From an uncultured Eubacteriales bacterium (GTDB lineage Bacteria > Bacillota > Clostridia > Christensenellales > UBA1242): a DNA stretch of 24,609 bases. Positions within the stretch are counted from its first letter, which is position 1. Each line of letters begins with the position of its first letter. The notes under the pieces are model-generated. The model searched no databases. It saw only the letters and a program-made list of their open reading frames with translations, and was not told the DNA's origin. Both the position numbers and the translations under genes were made by a program. This document shows, one piece after another, positions 6,510 to 12,961 of the stretch. The DNA lies in NCBI GenBank assembly GCA_948787875.1, contig CAQFKO010000018.1, positions 1 through 24,609 on the forward strand. Reading direction: 5' to 3'.

Positions 6510-6716
6510 ATGGAATTAAAAAGTATTATGGAAAAATTTGCAAATTGCGGTTGGGATTTGATAGCTGTTCCTGCTTCGCAGTGGTTAGATGGAAAAGCTG
6601 ACAAAAATGAGTTAATCCAAGCAATAAAACAAGCAGACATAGAATGCGGAAGCTGTGGTTGTGAATTTGACCCGCTTTATAAAATGGCTTTGAAATTGCT
6701 TGATAAAGATAATTAA
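6510..6716 (+). CDS. Small conserved-looking protein with CxxCxC motif
   Basis: A 68-residue protein of unknown function. The ATG at 6510 has AGGAGA at 6497-6502; the frame is open further upstream but overlaps the promoter and lacks another good site. The N-terminal half is mixed helix with GWDLIAVP (14-21). The C-terminal half carries C46-G-S-C49-G-C51 inside IECGSCGCEFDPLY, with a further Cys at 13. Three close cysteines followed by acidic and aromatic residues could bind a metal or form a redox pair. It is too short to be an enzyme by itself and has no membrane segment. It is flanked by the tRNA terminator and the SGNH promoter, so it is monocistronic and its context gives no functional hint. 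Confidence 0.75.
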   Translation: MELKSIMEKFANCGWDLIAVPASQWLDGKADKNELIQAIKQADIECGSCGCEFDPLYKMALKLLDKDN

Positions 6717-6785
6717 ATTTATTGTTTTTTCTTAAAACTTAACGCCTTTTTTGCTTACAAAATATTTTTGAAAAGATTAAAAATG

Positions 6786-6828
6786 TTGTCAGGGGTTTAT
6801 GACAATTTAAAATGAATAATGTTATAAT
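6786..6828 (+). promoter_or_regulatory. Promoter of the SGNH gene with overlapping dyad
   Basis: ATGACA (6799-6804), 18-base spacer, TATAAT (6823-6828). TTGTCA (6786-6791) and TGACAA (6800-6805) form a perfect 6-8-6 inverted repeat that covers the -35 box, as a repressor or activator site would. Confidence 0.6.
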
Positions 6829-6911
6829 TGAGTCAGAGCGAAGAGGGGTAGTTTAAGGAGGGGGAAGAAATTCTCGATTTATGAGCTTTTTTATTAAAGA
6901 TGGAGTATATT

Positions 6912-7559
6912 ATGAAAAGAATTTTATGTTATGGTGATTCAAACACATGGGGGTTTATTCCGGGTTCTACTCGCAAGAGGTTTGATGAAAATACAAGGTG
7001 GACAAGGTTGTTGCAAAATTTGTTAAATGGCGACTTTGAAATTATTGAAGAAGGGCTTTGCGGAAGAACGCTTTGTACGGAAGACAAAAGACTGGAAAAG
7101 GTGGGCAAGAATGGATTTAGTTATTTTGTGCCATGTGTAAACAGCCATGATAAATTTGATATTTTGATTTTGATGCTTGGAACAAATGAACTTAAAAAAG
7201 TAAACAATGCTTCCGCGCAAGATGTTTTAATAATGCTTTCAAAATATGTAGAATTTATTGAAAATTATAGGTCAGAGCAAGACGGAGGCAAAATTCTTCC
7301 GATTATTTGTGGAATACCAAATTTATATGAAGAACAATGCAACCAAATCAGAAAGAATGACAAATTTGATGGTGCAGAGAAAAAATGCAAAGAGGTAAAC
7401 ATTTTATACAAAAATTATTGTGAAGAAAATGGCATTATTTTTGTTGATAACAGTGATTTGGAAGTGGGAATCGATGGGCTTCATTTAAATCAAATTGGGC
7501 ACAAACAATTGGCGGAAAAGCTTGAAAAAATTGTTAAAGAAATAAATTTTGATAAGTAA
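6912..7559 (+). CDS. SGNH/GDSL-family hydrolase
   Basis: A 215-residue esterase-type hydrolase, probably cytoplasmic because it has no signal peptide. The ATG at 6912 is preferred because TGGAG lies 6 bases upstream; the ATG four codons earlier has no ribosome binding site. All four SGNH blocks are visible: GDSN with nucleophile S10, CGRT with G51, GTNE with N92, and DGLH with D188 and H191. The spacing and the GDSNTWG start resemble the arylesterase-like SGNH group. Members of this fold remove acyl or acetyl groups from sugars, lipids or small esters; the substrate cannot be read from sequence. The gene is monocistronic between its own promoter and that of the next gene. Its leader holds a strong purine-rich site AAGGAGGGG (6855-6863) with no start codon at usable distance. 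Confidence 0.88.
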   Translation: MKRILCYGDSNTWGFIPGSTRKRFDENTRWTRLLQNLLNGDFEIIEEGLCGRTLCTEDKRLEKVGKNGFSYFVPCVNSHDKFDILILMLGTNELKKVNNASAQDVLIMLSKYVEFIENYRSEQDGGKILPIICGIPNLYEEQCNQIRKNDKFDGAEKKCKEVNILYKNYCEENGIIFVDNSDLEVGIDGLHLNQIGHKQLAEKLEKIVKEINFDK

Positions 7560-7569
7560 TAGTTTTAAG

Positions 7570-7610
7570 TTGACTTTGATGTGCTTTTATATATAAGATA
7601 ATAATATAAT
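7570..7610 (+). promoter_or_regulatory. Probable promoter of the hydroxyacyl-CoA dehydrogenase gene
   Basis: TTGACT (7570-7575) with TATAAG (7592-7597) at 16 bases. A second -10-like TATAAT lies at 7605-7610 but has no good -35. No terminator separates it from the SGNH gene, so readthrough is possible. Confidence 0.5.
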
Positions 7611-7628
7611 TTAATAAGGAGAGATTTT

Positions 7629-8582
7629 ATGAGTTTTAAAAAAGTTGTTGTTGCCGGTGGTGGTGTACTTGGCAGTCAAATCGCATTTCAGGCTGCATAT
7701 TGCGGATTTGATGTAACTATTTGGCTTAGAAGTGAGGGAAGCATAGGAAGAACTCAGCCAAAGCTTGATAATTTAAAAAAGGTTTATGCAGATACCATTA
7801 ATTTGATGGATAAACCGGAAGGAAAGACTGCAAGCGTTTGGGCAGTTGGAATTGCTGACCTTGATAATTTTGACAAAAAGGAATGTGCAAGCAAAGTTAA
7901 CAAGGCTTACAAAAACATTAAGCTTGAATTAGACTTGGCAAAGGCTGTTGAAGATGCAGACCTTGTGATAGAGTCTATGGCTGAAAATGTTGACGAAAAA
8001 ATTGCATTCTACAAAAAACTTGCAAAAGTTTTGCCTGAAAAAACTGTTGTTGTAACAAATTCTTCAACACTTTTACCTTCAAAATTTGCAAAGCATACAG
8101 GCAGACCAAACAAATTTTTATCATTGCATTTTGCCAACACTATTTGGAAAAACAATATGACAGAGGTTATGGCTCAACCTCAAACCGAAAGAGTTTATTT
8201 TGATCAAATTATGGAGTTTGCAAAAGAAATAAGAATGATTCCTCTTCCTGTAAACAAAGAGAAATCAGGATATTTGCTTAATTCAATGCTTGTTCCGCTT
8301 TTGTTCTCTGCAATGGATCTTTATGTTAATGGAGTTTCCGATCCCGAAAGCATTGATAAGGCTTGGACTCTTGGAACGGGTTCGCCAAAAGGTCCATTCA
8401 GAATTTTAGATACTGTTGGGCTTACAACTGCTTATAACATTGTTTTGATGTATGTTAAAATTCCATCATTTTTAGCACCTTACAACTTTAAGGGTATGGC
8501 TGCCATGCTGAAAAAATATATTGATGATGGCAAACTTGGAATGGCATCGGGTGAAGGCTTTTATAAATATAACAAAAAGTAA
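7629..8582 (+). CDS. 3-hydroxyacyl-CoA dehydrogenase family protein
   Basis: An NAD-dependent dehydrogenase of 317 residues, close to the length of single-function 3-hydroxybutyryl-CoA dehydrogenases. A GGAGAG site precedes the ATG. The N-terminal Rossmann fold begins VVVAGGGVLG (6-15). The catalytic set fits the family spacing: S146 in NSST, H167 in SLHFAN, E179 in MTEVM and N218 in GYLLNSM. A C-terminal helical dimerisation domain follows (about 205-314), ending in the typical GEGFYKY. Its relatives oxidise L-3-hydroxyacyl-CoA or reduce acetoacetyl-CoA in butyrate and fatty-acid metabolism. No thiolase, crotonase or acyl-CoA dehydrogenase gene lies beside it, so another 3-hydroxy acid substrate is possible. 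A strong terminator follows. Confidence 0.88.
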   Translation: MSFKKVVVAGGGVLGSQIAFQAAYCGFDVTIWLRSEGSIGRTQPKLDNLKKVYADTINLMDKPEGKTASVWAVGIADLDNFDKKECASKVNKAYKNIKLELDLAKAVEDADLVIESMAENVDEKIAFYKKLAKVLPEKTVVVTNSSTLLPSKFAKHTGRPNKFLSLHFANTIWKNNMTEVMAQPQTERVYFDQIMEFAKEIRMIPLPVNKEKSGYLLNSMLVPLLFSAMDLYVNGVSDPESIDKAWTLGTGSPKGPFRILDTVGLTTAYNIVLMYVKIPSFLAPYNFKGMAAMLKKYIDDGKLGMASGEGFYKYNKK

Positions 8583-8595
8583 TTAAAGTTTATTT

Positions 8596-8625
8596 AGCAC
8601 AGTTAATTGACTGTGCTTTTTAATT
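8596..8625 (+). terminator. Rho-independent terminator
   Basis: An 8-bp perfect stem (AGCACAGT with ACTGTGCT, loop TAATTG) followed by TTTTAATTTT, 13 bases after the dehydrogenase stop. Confidence 0.9.
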
Positions 8626-8629
8626 TTGA

Positions 8630-8657
8630 TTGACAATATTTTTAAATTCTTTAAAAT
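8630..8657 (+). promoter_or_regulatory. Promoter of the HEPN-M16 unit
   Basis: TTGACA (8630-8635), 16-base spacer, TAAAAT (8652-8657), directly after the terminator. The three following genes are therefore a separate transcription unit. Confidence 0.65.
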
Positions 8658-8675
8658 TTAATTAGGAAGAAATTT

Positions 8676-9146
8676 ATGAACAGAATTTATTGCGCAGTGG
8701 GAAAGATAATTGAGCTTACTCAGCATATAGAAGCTATTGCTCTTGAAATTTGTGAACTCAGTGAAATTGTTAAAGAATTTTCAAGACACAAGGTTATGAC
8801 AAGTGCTGATTTTGCACAAGTTAAAGATGATGCCGCTTATTTAAAACAAAAAATGCAGACCATGACCTTTGGGCAGTTGGTGGGCATTTTGTATGAGTCA
8901 AAAAGTTTGGCTTATGATGAAATCAATGAGCTTAAAGCATTGCTGGAAAAGCGAAACTATTTTGCTCATGAATATTTTAAGTTTACAGATTTTGGATTAA
9001 ACCCAAATGAAAGTTTTGTTTTGGAAGAGTTTGAAGCTTTAAAAGAATATTTGGCAGAACTTAAAAAAATGAATAATAAGCTTGAAATAATAAAGCAAGG
9101 GCTAAATAACAAACTAAATTATTTGATCACAAAAAATGGACTATAA
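8676..9146 (+). CDS. HEPN-like helical protein
   Basis: A 156-residue all-helical soluble protein with AGGAAG before the ATG. Residues 65-101 follow a pattern common to HEPN-type proteins: TFGQLVG, then a helix, then EKRNYFAHEYF. R93-N-Y-F-A-H98 fits the Rx4-6H motif of HEPN RNases, including the polar residue after Arg. The N-terminal 40 residues and the C-terminal 40 are predicted helices, the latter coiled-coil-like. HEPN domains include RNA-cutting toxins and antiphage effectors, but also inactive or nucleotide-binding relatives. No MNT nucleotidyltransferase antitoxin is adjacent. The next gene starts 8 bases downstream. The motif is seen; RNase activity is inference. Confidence 0.6.
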   Translation: MNRIYCAVGKIIELTQHIEAIALEICELSEIVKEFSRHKVMTSADFAQVKDDAAYLKQKMQTMTFGQLVGILYESKSLAYDEINELKALLEKRNYFAHEYFKFTDFGLNPNESFVLEEFEALKEYLAELKKMNNKLEIIKQGLNNKLNYLITKNGL

Positions 9147-9154
9147 GGTGTTAA

Positions 9155-10483
9155 ATGAAAAGTAAAATTATAAAACTAAATGGTGGTGGAGTGCTTCTTT
9201 ATTCTAAATCAAGGCTATGCAACAGCACTGCTGCACTGATTGGATTTAGGGTGGGTGCATTTAATGAGAAAAAAATGGGAACTGCTCACTTGTTGGAGCA
9301 TATGCTTTTTAAAAAGACAAAAAACAGAACCAATGCCGAAGTTGAAGCAGACAGAAGCAAGATTTCTTTTTTGAACGCCTCAACCAGCATGGACTATATT
9401 CTTTTAAAATTTTTCAGAACAAACAAAATGCTTGATAAAACACTTGAATTTTCAAGTGATGTTTTGCTTAATTCTGTTATCGACGACGAATTTTTCGATA
9501 CCGAAAAAGAGGTTGTTAAAGAAGAACTTGTTATGTGTGAAGACTCTGAGCAACTTGACCCTTATGTAAAAAATTATAAGCAAGCGGTTTCTATTGCAAG
9601 TTGTGCAAGTGATATTGTTGGAAAGACCGCAGAAAATATTGATAAAATTAAATTTAAGGATCTTGTTAATTTTAAACAAAAGTACTTTATTTCAAATAAC
9701 TTTGTTTGCTCAGTGGTTTCGTCTTTGTCTGCTTCTAAAATAAAAAAATTAATCAATGAGCATTTTATAAACAAACTTGATTTTGATAGCAATTTTAAAT
9801 TGAAAAAAAGTTATTATAATACTGCTGTTATTGATAAAAAAAGTTCGTTGAAAATTTTTAAAACAAGGCAAGAAAAAGTTTCGGTTTTGATGTCTTTTAA
9901 GTCATTTGCAACCGAGCTAGAAATTTTTGGAAAAAATTATAACTATACTTTTCTTGCAAGATATTTGTGCAGTTCGCAAGGTGAGTTGTTTTTAAGACTC
10001 AGAAACAAAGGTTTGATTTATAGAATAGATTGTGATTATTCTTGCTTTTCAAACGGATCGCTATTCAATATTTTGTTTGAAACAACAAAAGATAAGATTA
10101 AGGAAATTGTTGATATTATTGCAGAGGAAATTCAAAGAATTGTTTTTGAAGGCGTTGAAGAAAATTATGCCGAAACATACAGAAAAAATCTTGCTTATAT
10201 TGATGATGAAAAGTTTCCGACAAAACCTAGTGTTAGGTGTCAAATCAACATGAACGATTATTTAAGTTTCGGAAAAATATTTTATCTTTCAAAAAAAGAT
10301 AAAAAGAATTTGAGAAACACGGTTAATGCTTTTGGCATAAAAAAAGTTGCCGGCAAAATATTTAATAAAAACGGCGAAATGTATGTTACTGTTCTTGGCG
10401 ATGTTGCAAAAGGTAGTATTCCGAGTTTGGCTTATTTTAAGGATAAATTTTTGATTGAGGAGAAGGAAAGTAATGAAGAATAG
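9155..10483 (+). CDS. M16 (insulinase-like) zinc metallopeptidase
   Basis: A 442-residue M16 peptidase homologue. The inverted zinc motif HLLEH is at 45-49 (zinc ligands H45 and H49, catalytic base E48). The third ligand is probably E123 or E124 in VVKEEL, at about the usual distance. A second, inactive-type M16 half follows (about 165-440), giving the typical length of processing-peptidase subunits. There is no signal peptide, so it should act in the cytoplasm. AAGGTG at 9145-9150 precedes the ATG. Many Bacillota carry paired M16 proteins; here only one lies in the unit, so it may act as a homodimer or with a distant partner. The substrate is unknown; M16 enzymes cut peptides small enough to enter a closed chamber. 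Confidence 0.85.
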   Translation: MKSKIIKLNGGGVLLYSKSRLCNSTAALIGFRVGAFNEKKMGTAHLLEHMLFKKTKNRTNAEVEADRSKISFLNASTSMDYILLKFFRTNKMLDKTLEFSSDVLLNSVIDDEFFDTEKEVVKEELVMCEDSEQLDPYVKNYKQAVSIASCASDIVGKTAENIDKIKFKDLVNFKQKYFISNNFVCSVVSSLSASKIKKLINEHFINKLDFDSNFKLKKSYYNTAVIDKKSSLKIFKTRQEKVSVLMSFKSFATELEIFGKNYNYTFLARYLCSSQGELFLRLRNKGLIYRIDCDYSCFSNGSLFNILFETTKDKIKEIVDIIAEEIQRIVFEGVEENYAETYRKNLAYIDDEKFPTKPSVRCQINMNDYLSFGKIFYLSKKDKKNLRNTVNAFGIKKVAGKIFNKNGEMYVTVLGDVAKGSIPSLAYFKDKFLIEEKESNEE

Positions 10484-10889
10484 TGATAGCGGACAAAAAG
10501 AATTGCTTTTAAAATTTAAGGAGTTGGAAAAAAAGTTGATAGGACTTCTTAAAATTGATCCGATTAAATTTTCTGATGACGACAGCAAATCTTTGGTTAA
10601 AAAAAATATAAAAGATTATATTAAAAAGGTAGAAGAAATTAAAAAAGTTTTGGCTGAATATGAATCAGTTGCAGATAAACTCAGTGCAATTAATTTTAAA
10701 GATAACAAAAACAATGAAATTAAATCGGAAGATATGTTACAGCTAAGAAAAGAGCCAAAGATCAACAAAGAGCTTTTGGAAGAGGTAGTAAAGCAAAATA
10801 ATTTTGAGGAAGAAAAGTTAATTGTTGACGGCAAAGTTGTTGCAACAAATCGCAAAAAGAAAACTTCTCACAGTTCTAAAAATATGTAA
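10473..10889 (+). CDS. Charged helical hypothetical protein
   Basis: A 138-residue protein that I do not recognise. The ATG at 10473 overlaps the end of the M16 gene by 11 bases and has GGAGAAGG upstream; this tight coupling suggests coordinated synthesis. Residues 7-30 and 43-72 are Lys/Glu/Leu helices that could form a coiled coil. Residues about 117-130 (KLIVDGKVVATNRK) look like a small strand pair, and the C-terminus is basic and Ser-rich. There is no signal peptide, membrane helix or Cys cluster. It could be a partner, adaptor or substrate of the M16 peptidase. Nothing in its sequence proves this. Confidence 0.7.
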   Translation: MKNSDSGQKELLLKFKELEKKLIGLLKIDPIKFSDDDSKSLVKKNIKDYIKKVEEIKKVLAEYESVADKLSAINFKDNKNNEIKSEDMLQLRKEPKINKELLEEVVKQNNFEEEKLIVDGKVVATNRKKKTSHSSKNM

Positions 10890-10966
10890 AATCGCATAAA
10901 TTTTATTTAAATTTAATATTTTTAAGCAAATTTTCATTATATTTTATTATAAATTGCGATTTTTGT
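10888..10966 (+). terminator. Possible long-loop terminator
   Basis: AAAATCGCA (10888-10896) can pair over 9 bp with TGCGATTTT (10955-10963), which is followed by TG. The 58-nt AT-rich loop makes it weaker evidence than the other terminators. No better one is seen before the DegV promoter. Confidence 0.35.
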
Positions 10967-11040
10967 GATATGTTACATTAGATAAAAGATTATGTTAAAG
11001 TAAACAAATTTAAATTTTGTTTATTTTTGTTAAAAAATAT

Positions 11041-11070
11041 TAGACAAAATTATTTTTTATTTGATATAAT
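11041..11070 (+). promoter_or_regulatory. Promoter of the DegV gene
   Basis: TAGACA (11041-11046), 18-base spacer, consensus TATAAT (11065-11070), about 20 bases before the AGGAG site of the gene. Confidence 0.65.
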
Positions 11071-11097
11071 CAAATTAATACAATTTAGGAGAAAATT

Positions 11098-11958
11098 ATG
11101 AGTAGTGTATTTTTTACCGATACAGATTGCGAAATGTTTTATACTGATGCCGAAGACCTTAAAATGAAGGTTATTGGAATGCCTTATACTATTAAAGGTG
11201 AAGAAAGAGTTTATGACTTTGGAAAAAACACCGATATTAAAGAGTTTTATGAGCTTATGAGAGGTGGCGAAATTGTTACTACCTCTGCACTAAACTCCCA
11301 AGATTATCTTAACTATTTTGAGCCTGTTCTTGCAAAGGGCAAAGATGTTTTGTATGTTCATTTCAGCTCTGAACTTTCGGGAACATTTAACTATATGCAA
11401 ACCGCTATAAATATTTTGAAAGAAAAATATCCTGAAAGAAAAGTTATTTGTTTTGATACAAAAAATATTTCTCTTGGTGGTGGAATTCAAGCTATTGAAG
11501 CTTGCAAACTTCACAATAGCGGAAAGTCTGACGAAGAAGTTATTGAATTTTTGAATGAGTTTAAAAATAAAGTTGCTGTTTATTTTTATGTTGACAGCTT
11601 GCAATATTTAAAGAGAGGCGGAAGAATTTCTTCGGCTGCGGCATTCTTTGGTGGGGCACTTAACATTAAACCTATTTTGACCGTTACAAAAGAGGGAAAA
11701 CTTGATAAACTTTGCACTGTTAAGGGAACTAAAAAAGCACTTGATTATATGGTAACAAAATTTTCACAAGAATATGGAAACAATGATAGTTATGAAACTT
11801 ATATTATTGATGCCGATAACAAAATTGTGGGTGATGAACTTGCCGAAAAAATTAAGGCGGTTGCAGCTAATGTAAAGATAAGAAGATTGTCTGTTGGTCC
11901 GGTTGTTGGTGCACACGCAGGTCCGGGAACAATTGGAATAGTTTTTGTTAAAGCATAA
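11098..11958 (+). CDS. DegV family fatty-acid-binding protein (FakB-like)
   Basis: A cytosolic lipid carrier of 286 residues, the usual DegV size. FakB-type members hold a fatty acid while FakA phosphorylates it, feeding exogenous or recycled fatty acids into phospholipid synthesis. Visible family blocks are TTSALNSQDY (61-70), SSELSGT (90-96), LQYLKRGGRIS (168-178) and the C-terminal GPVVGAHAGPGTIG. The start lacks the usual second strand Ile-Val-Thr-Asp pattern but keeps FFTDTD (5-10). AGGAG precedes the ATG. It is monocistronic. FakA is not in the window, so which fatty acid it carries, and whether it acts in this pathway, remain inference. Confidence 0.88.
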   Translation: MSSVFFTDTDCEMFYTDAEDLKMKVIGMPYTIKGEERVYDFGKNTDIKEFYELMRGGEIVTTSALNSQDYLNYFEPVLAKGKDVLYVHFSSELSGTFNYMQTAINILKEKYPERKVICFDTKNISLGGGIQAIEACKLHNSGKSDEEVIEFLNEFKNKVAVYFYVDSLQYLKRGGRISSAAAFFGGALNIKPILTVTKEGKLDKLCTVKGTKKALDYMVTKFSQEYGNNDSYETYIIDADNKIVGDELAEKIKAVAANVKIRRLSVGPVVGAHAGPGTIGIVFVKA

Positions 11959-11967
11959 CTTAAAATT

Positions 11968-11999
11968 AAAACGCTAACATCTTAGCGTTTTTTTTTGTT
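11968..11999 (+). terminator. Rho-independent terminator
   Basis: A 10-bp perfect stem (AAAACGCTAA with TTAGCGTTTT, loop CATC) and a nine-T tail including stem bases. It isolates the heat-shock operon from upstream transcription. Confidence 0.92.
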
Positions 12000-12055
12000 G
12001 CAAAAATTTTATTTGTATTTATTTTTGAAATTGATTATTTAAAGTTGTATTTTGT

Positions 12056-12085
12056 TTGACTAATGAGTGCTTCTCGTTGTAATAT
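12056..12085 (+). promoter_or_regulatory. Promoter of the ctsR operon
   Basis: TTGACT (12056-12061), 18-base spacer, TAATAT (12080-12085). The -35 hexamer is part of a single CtsR heptad TTTGACT (12055-12061). Transcription should start near 12092, just before the tandem CtsR site. Confidence 0.75.
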
Positions 12086-12095
12086 TATGTTGTAA

Positions 12096-12112
12096 TTTGA
12101 CTATCTTTGACT
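12096..12112 (-). promoter_or_regulatory. CtsR operator
   Basis: The top strand reads TTTGACTATCTTTGACT. Its complement AGTCAAAGATAGTCAAA matches the CtsR heptad repeat RGTCAAANANRGTCAAA at every fixed position. It lies over the predicted transcription start, so CtsR bound here would block its own operon. It is about 20 bases upstream of the ctsR ATG. Confidence 0.92.
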
Positions 12113-12131
12113 AAAAGTTTTAGGAGGAAAA

Positions 12132-12590
12132 ATGGCAAACATTTCAGACGCAATAGAGCAATTTATTATTGCTACAATTAATGAGAGTGATTCTGTGGAG
12201 ATTTCAAGAAATTCACTTGCGGAATACTTTTCTTGTGCTCCAAGCCAAATCAATTACGTTTTGGACACAAGGTTTACTCTTGACAGAGGATTTGTTAAAG
12301 AAAGCAAACGCGGTGGAAGCGGATTTATAAAAATTTCCAAAGTAATTAATTCTGATTCAAATTCTTATTTGTCTTCGCTTGTTACTGATAGCATTGGAGA
12401 AGAATTGTCTTTTAAGCGTATGTGCCAAATTCTTGATAAACTTTTGACGGATAATATTATAGATGATGGCGAAAAAAATATTATTGAAACGGTTTTATCT
12501 GATGATTCTTTGATTATGCCGTTTACAATAAAAGATAAAGTTAGGTCGAAAGCTTTTAAAAATGTTTTAATGAAACTTATGGTTAAATAG
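12132..12590 (+). CDS. ctsR: Class III heat-shock repressor CtsR
   Basis: A 152-residue dimeric repressor of clp genes. AGGAGG precedes the ATG. Residues 1-70 are the winged helix-turn-helix; the recognition part CAPSQINYVLDTRFTLDRGF (35-54) and the wing KRGGSGFIKI (59-68) are nearly canonical, with Ser replacing the third Gly of the wing glycine run. Residues about 78-150 are the C-terminal helical dimerisation domain. The matching operator upstream supports autoregulation. In Bacillus, CtsR senses heat through the glycine-rich wing and is removed through McsB and ClpCP. Since McsB and ClpC here look altered, release of repression may rely mainly on intrinsic heat sensing; this is inference. 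Confidence 0.95.
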   Translation: MANISDAIEQFIIATINESDSVEISRNSLAEYFSCAPSQINYVLDTRFTLDRGFVKESKRGGSGFIKISKVINSDSNSYLSSLVTDSIGEELSFKRMCQILDKLLTDNIIDDGEKNIIETVLSDDSLIMPFTIKDKVRSKAFKNVLMKLMVK

Positions 12591-12600
12591 TGGAGGGGTT

Positions 12601-12960
12601 ATGTTTGATTTTGATAATACAAAAATTATTTTTGATGACAATGGCTCAAACCCTAGTTTTGTTAATGAAAAAACTTGTCCAAGATGCAATACCAAGTTAA
12701 CTGAGGTGCTAAGATCGGGAATTGTGGGCTGTGCAACTTGTTATAAAATTTTTGAAAATGAAATAAGAAGTTTGATCTTAAAAAAGCAGGGTTCGATTAA
12801 TCATGTCGGAAAAATTTCCGCTAAGCATATTTCTAAAATAAAAATCAAAGAAAAACTTGCCGAACTTGAACTGCAAAAACAAAAGGCGGCAGACGAAGAG
12901 AATTATATTGTTGCAGAATCTTTGAAAAATCAAATCGAAAAACTTAAAGGAGAACTTTGA
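12601..12960 (+). CDS. mcsA: Shortened McsA: one zinc finger plus UVR domain
   Basis: A 119-residue McsA homologue, partner and activator of McsB in Bacillus. GGAGGGG precedes the ATG. It keeps one four-cysteine zinc finger (C26, C29, C44, C47, with the family-like CATCYKIF at 44-51), the conserved GSINHVGK (64-71) and a C-terminal UVR helical hairpin (about 83-117) of the type that contacts Clp ATPases. Typical McsA has about 180 residues and a second, N-terminal CxxC zinc finger; here it is replaced by an acidic 20-residue leader (DFDNTKIIFDDNGSN). This is not a sequencing truncation, because the start has its own strong ribosome site 10 bases after ctsR. Confidence 0.9.
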   Translation: MFDFDNTKIIFDDNGSNPSFVNEKTCPRCNTKLTEVLRSGIVGCATCYKIFENEIRSLILKKQGSINHVGKISAKHISKIKIKEKLAELELQKQKAADEENYIVAESLKNQIEKLKGEL

Positions 12961-12961
12961 T

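Noticed and set aside
9452..9792. Overlapping minus-strand frames inside the M16 gene, and similar antisense frames inside clpC, obg and pheT
   Set aside because: They have no ribosome sites or promoters and mirror the codon pattern of strongly supported plus-strand genes.
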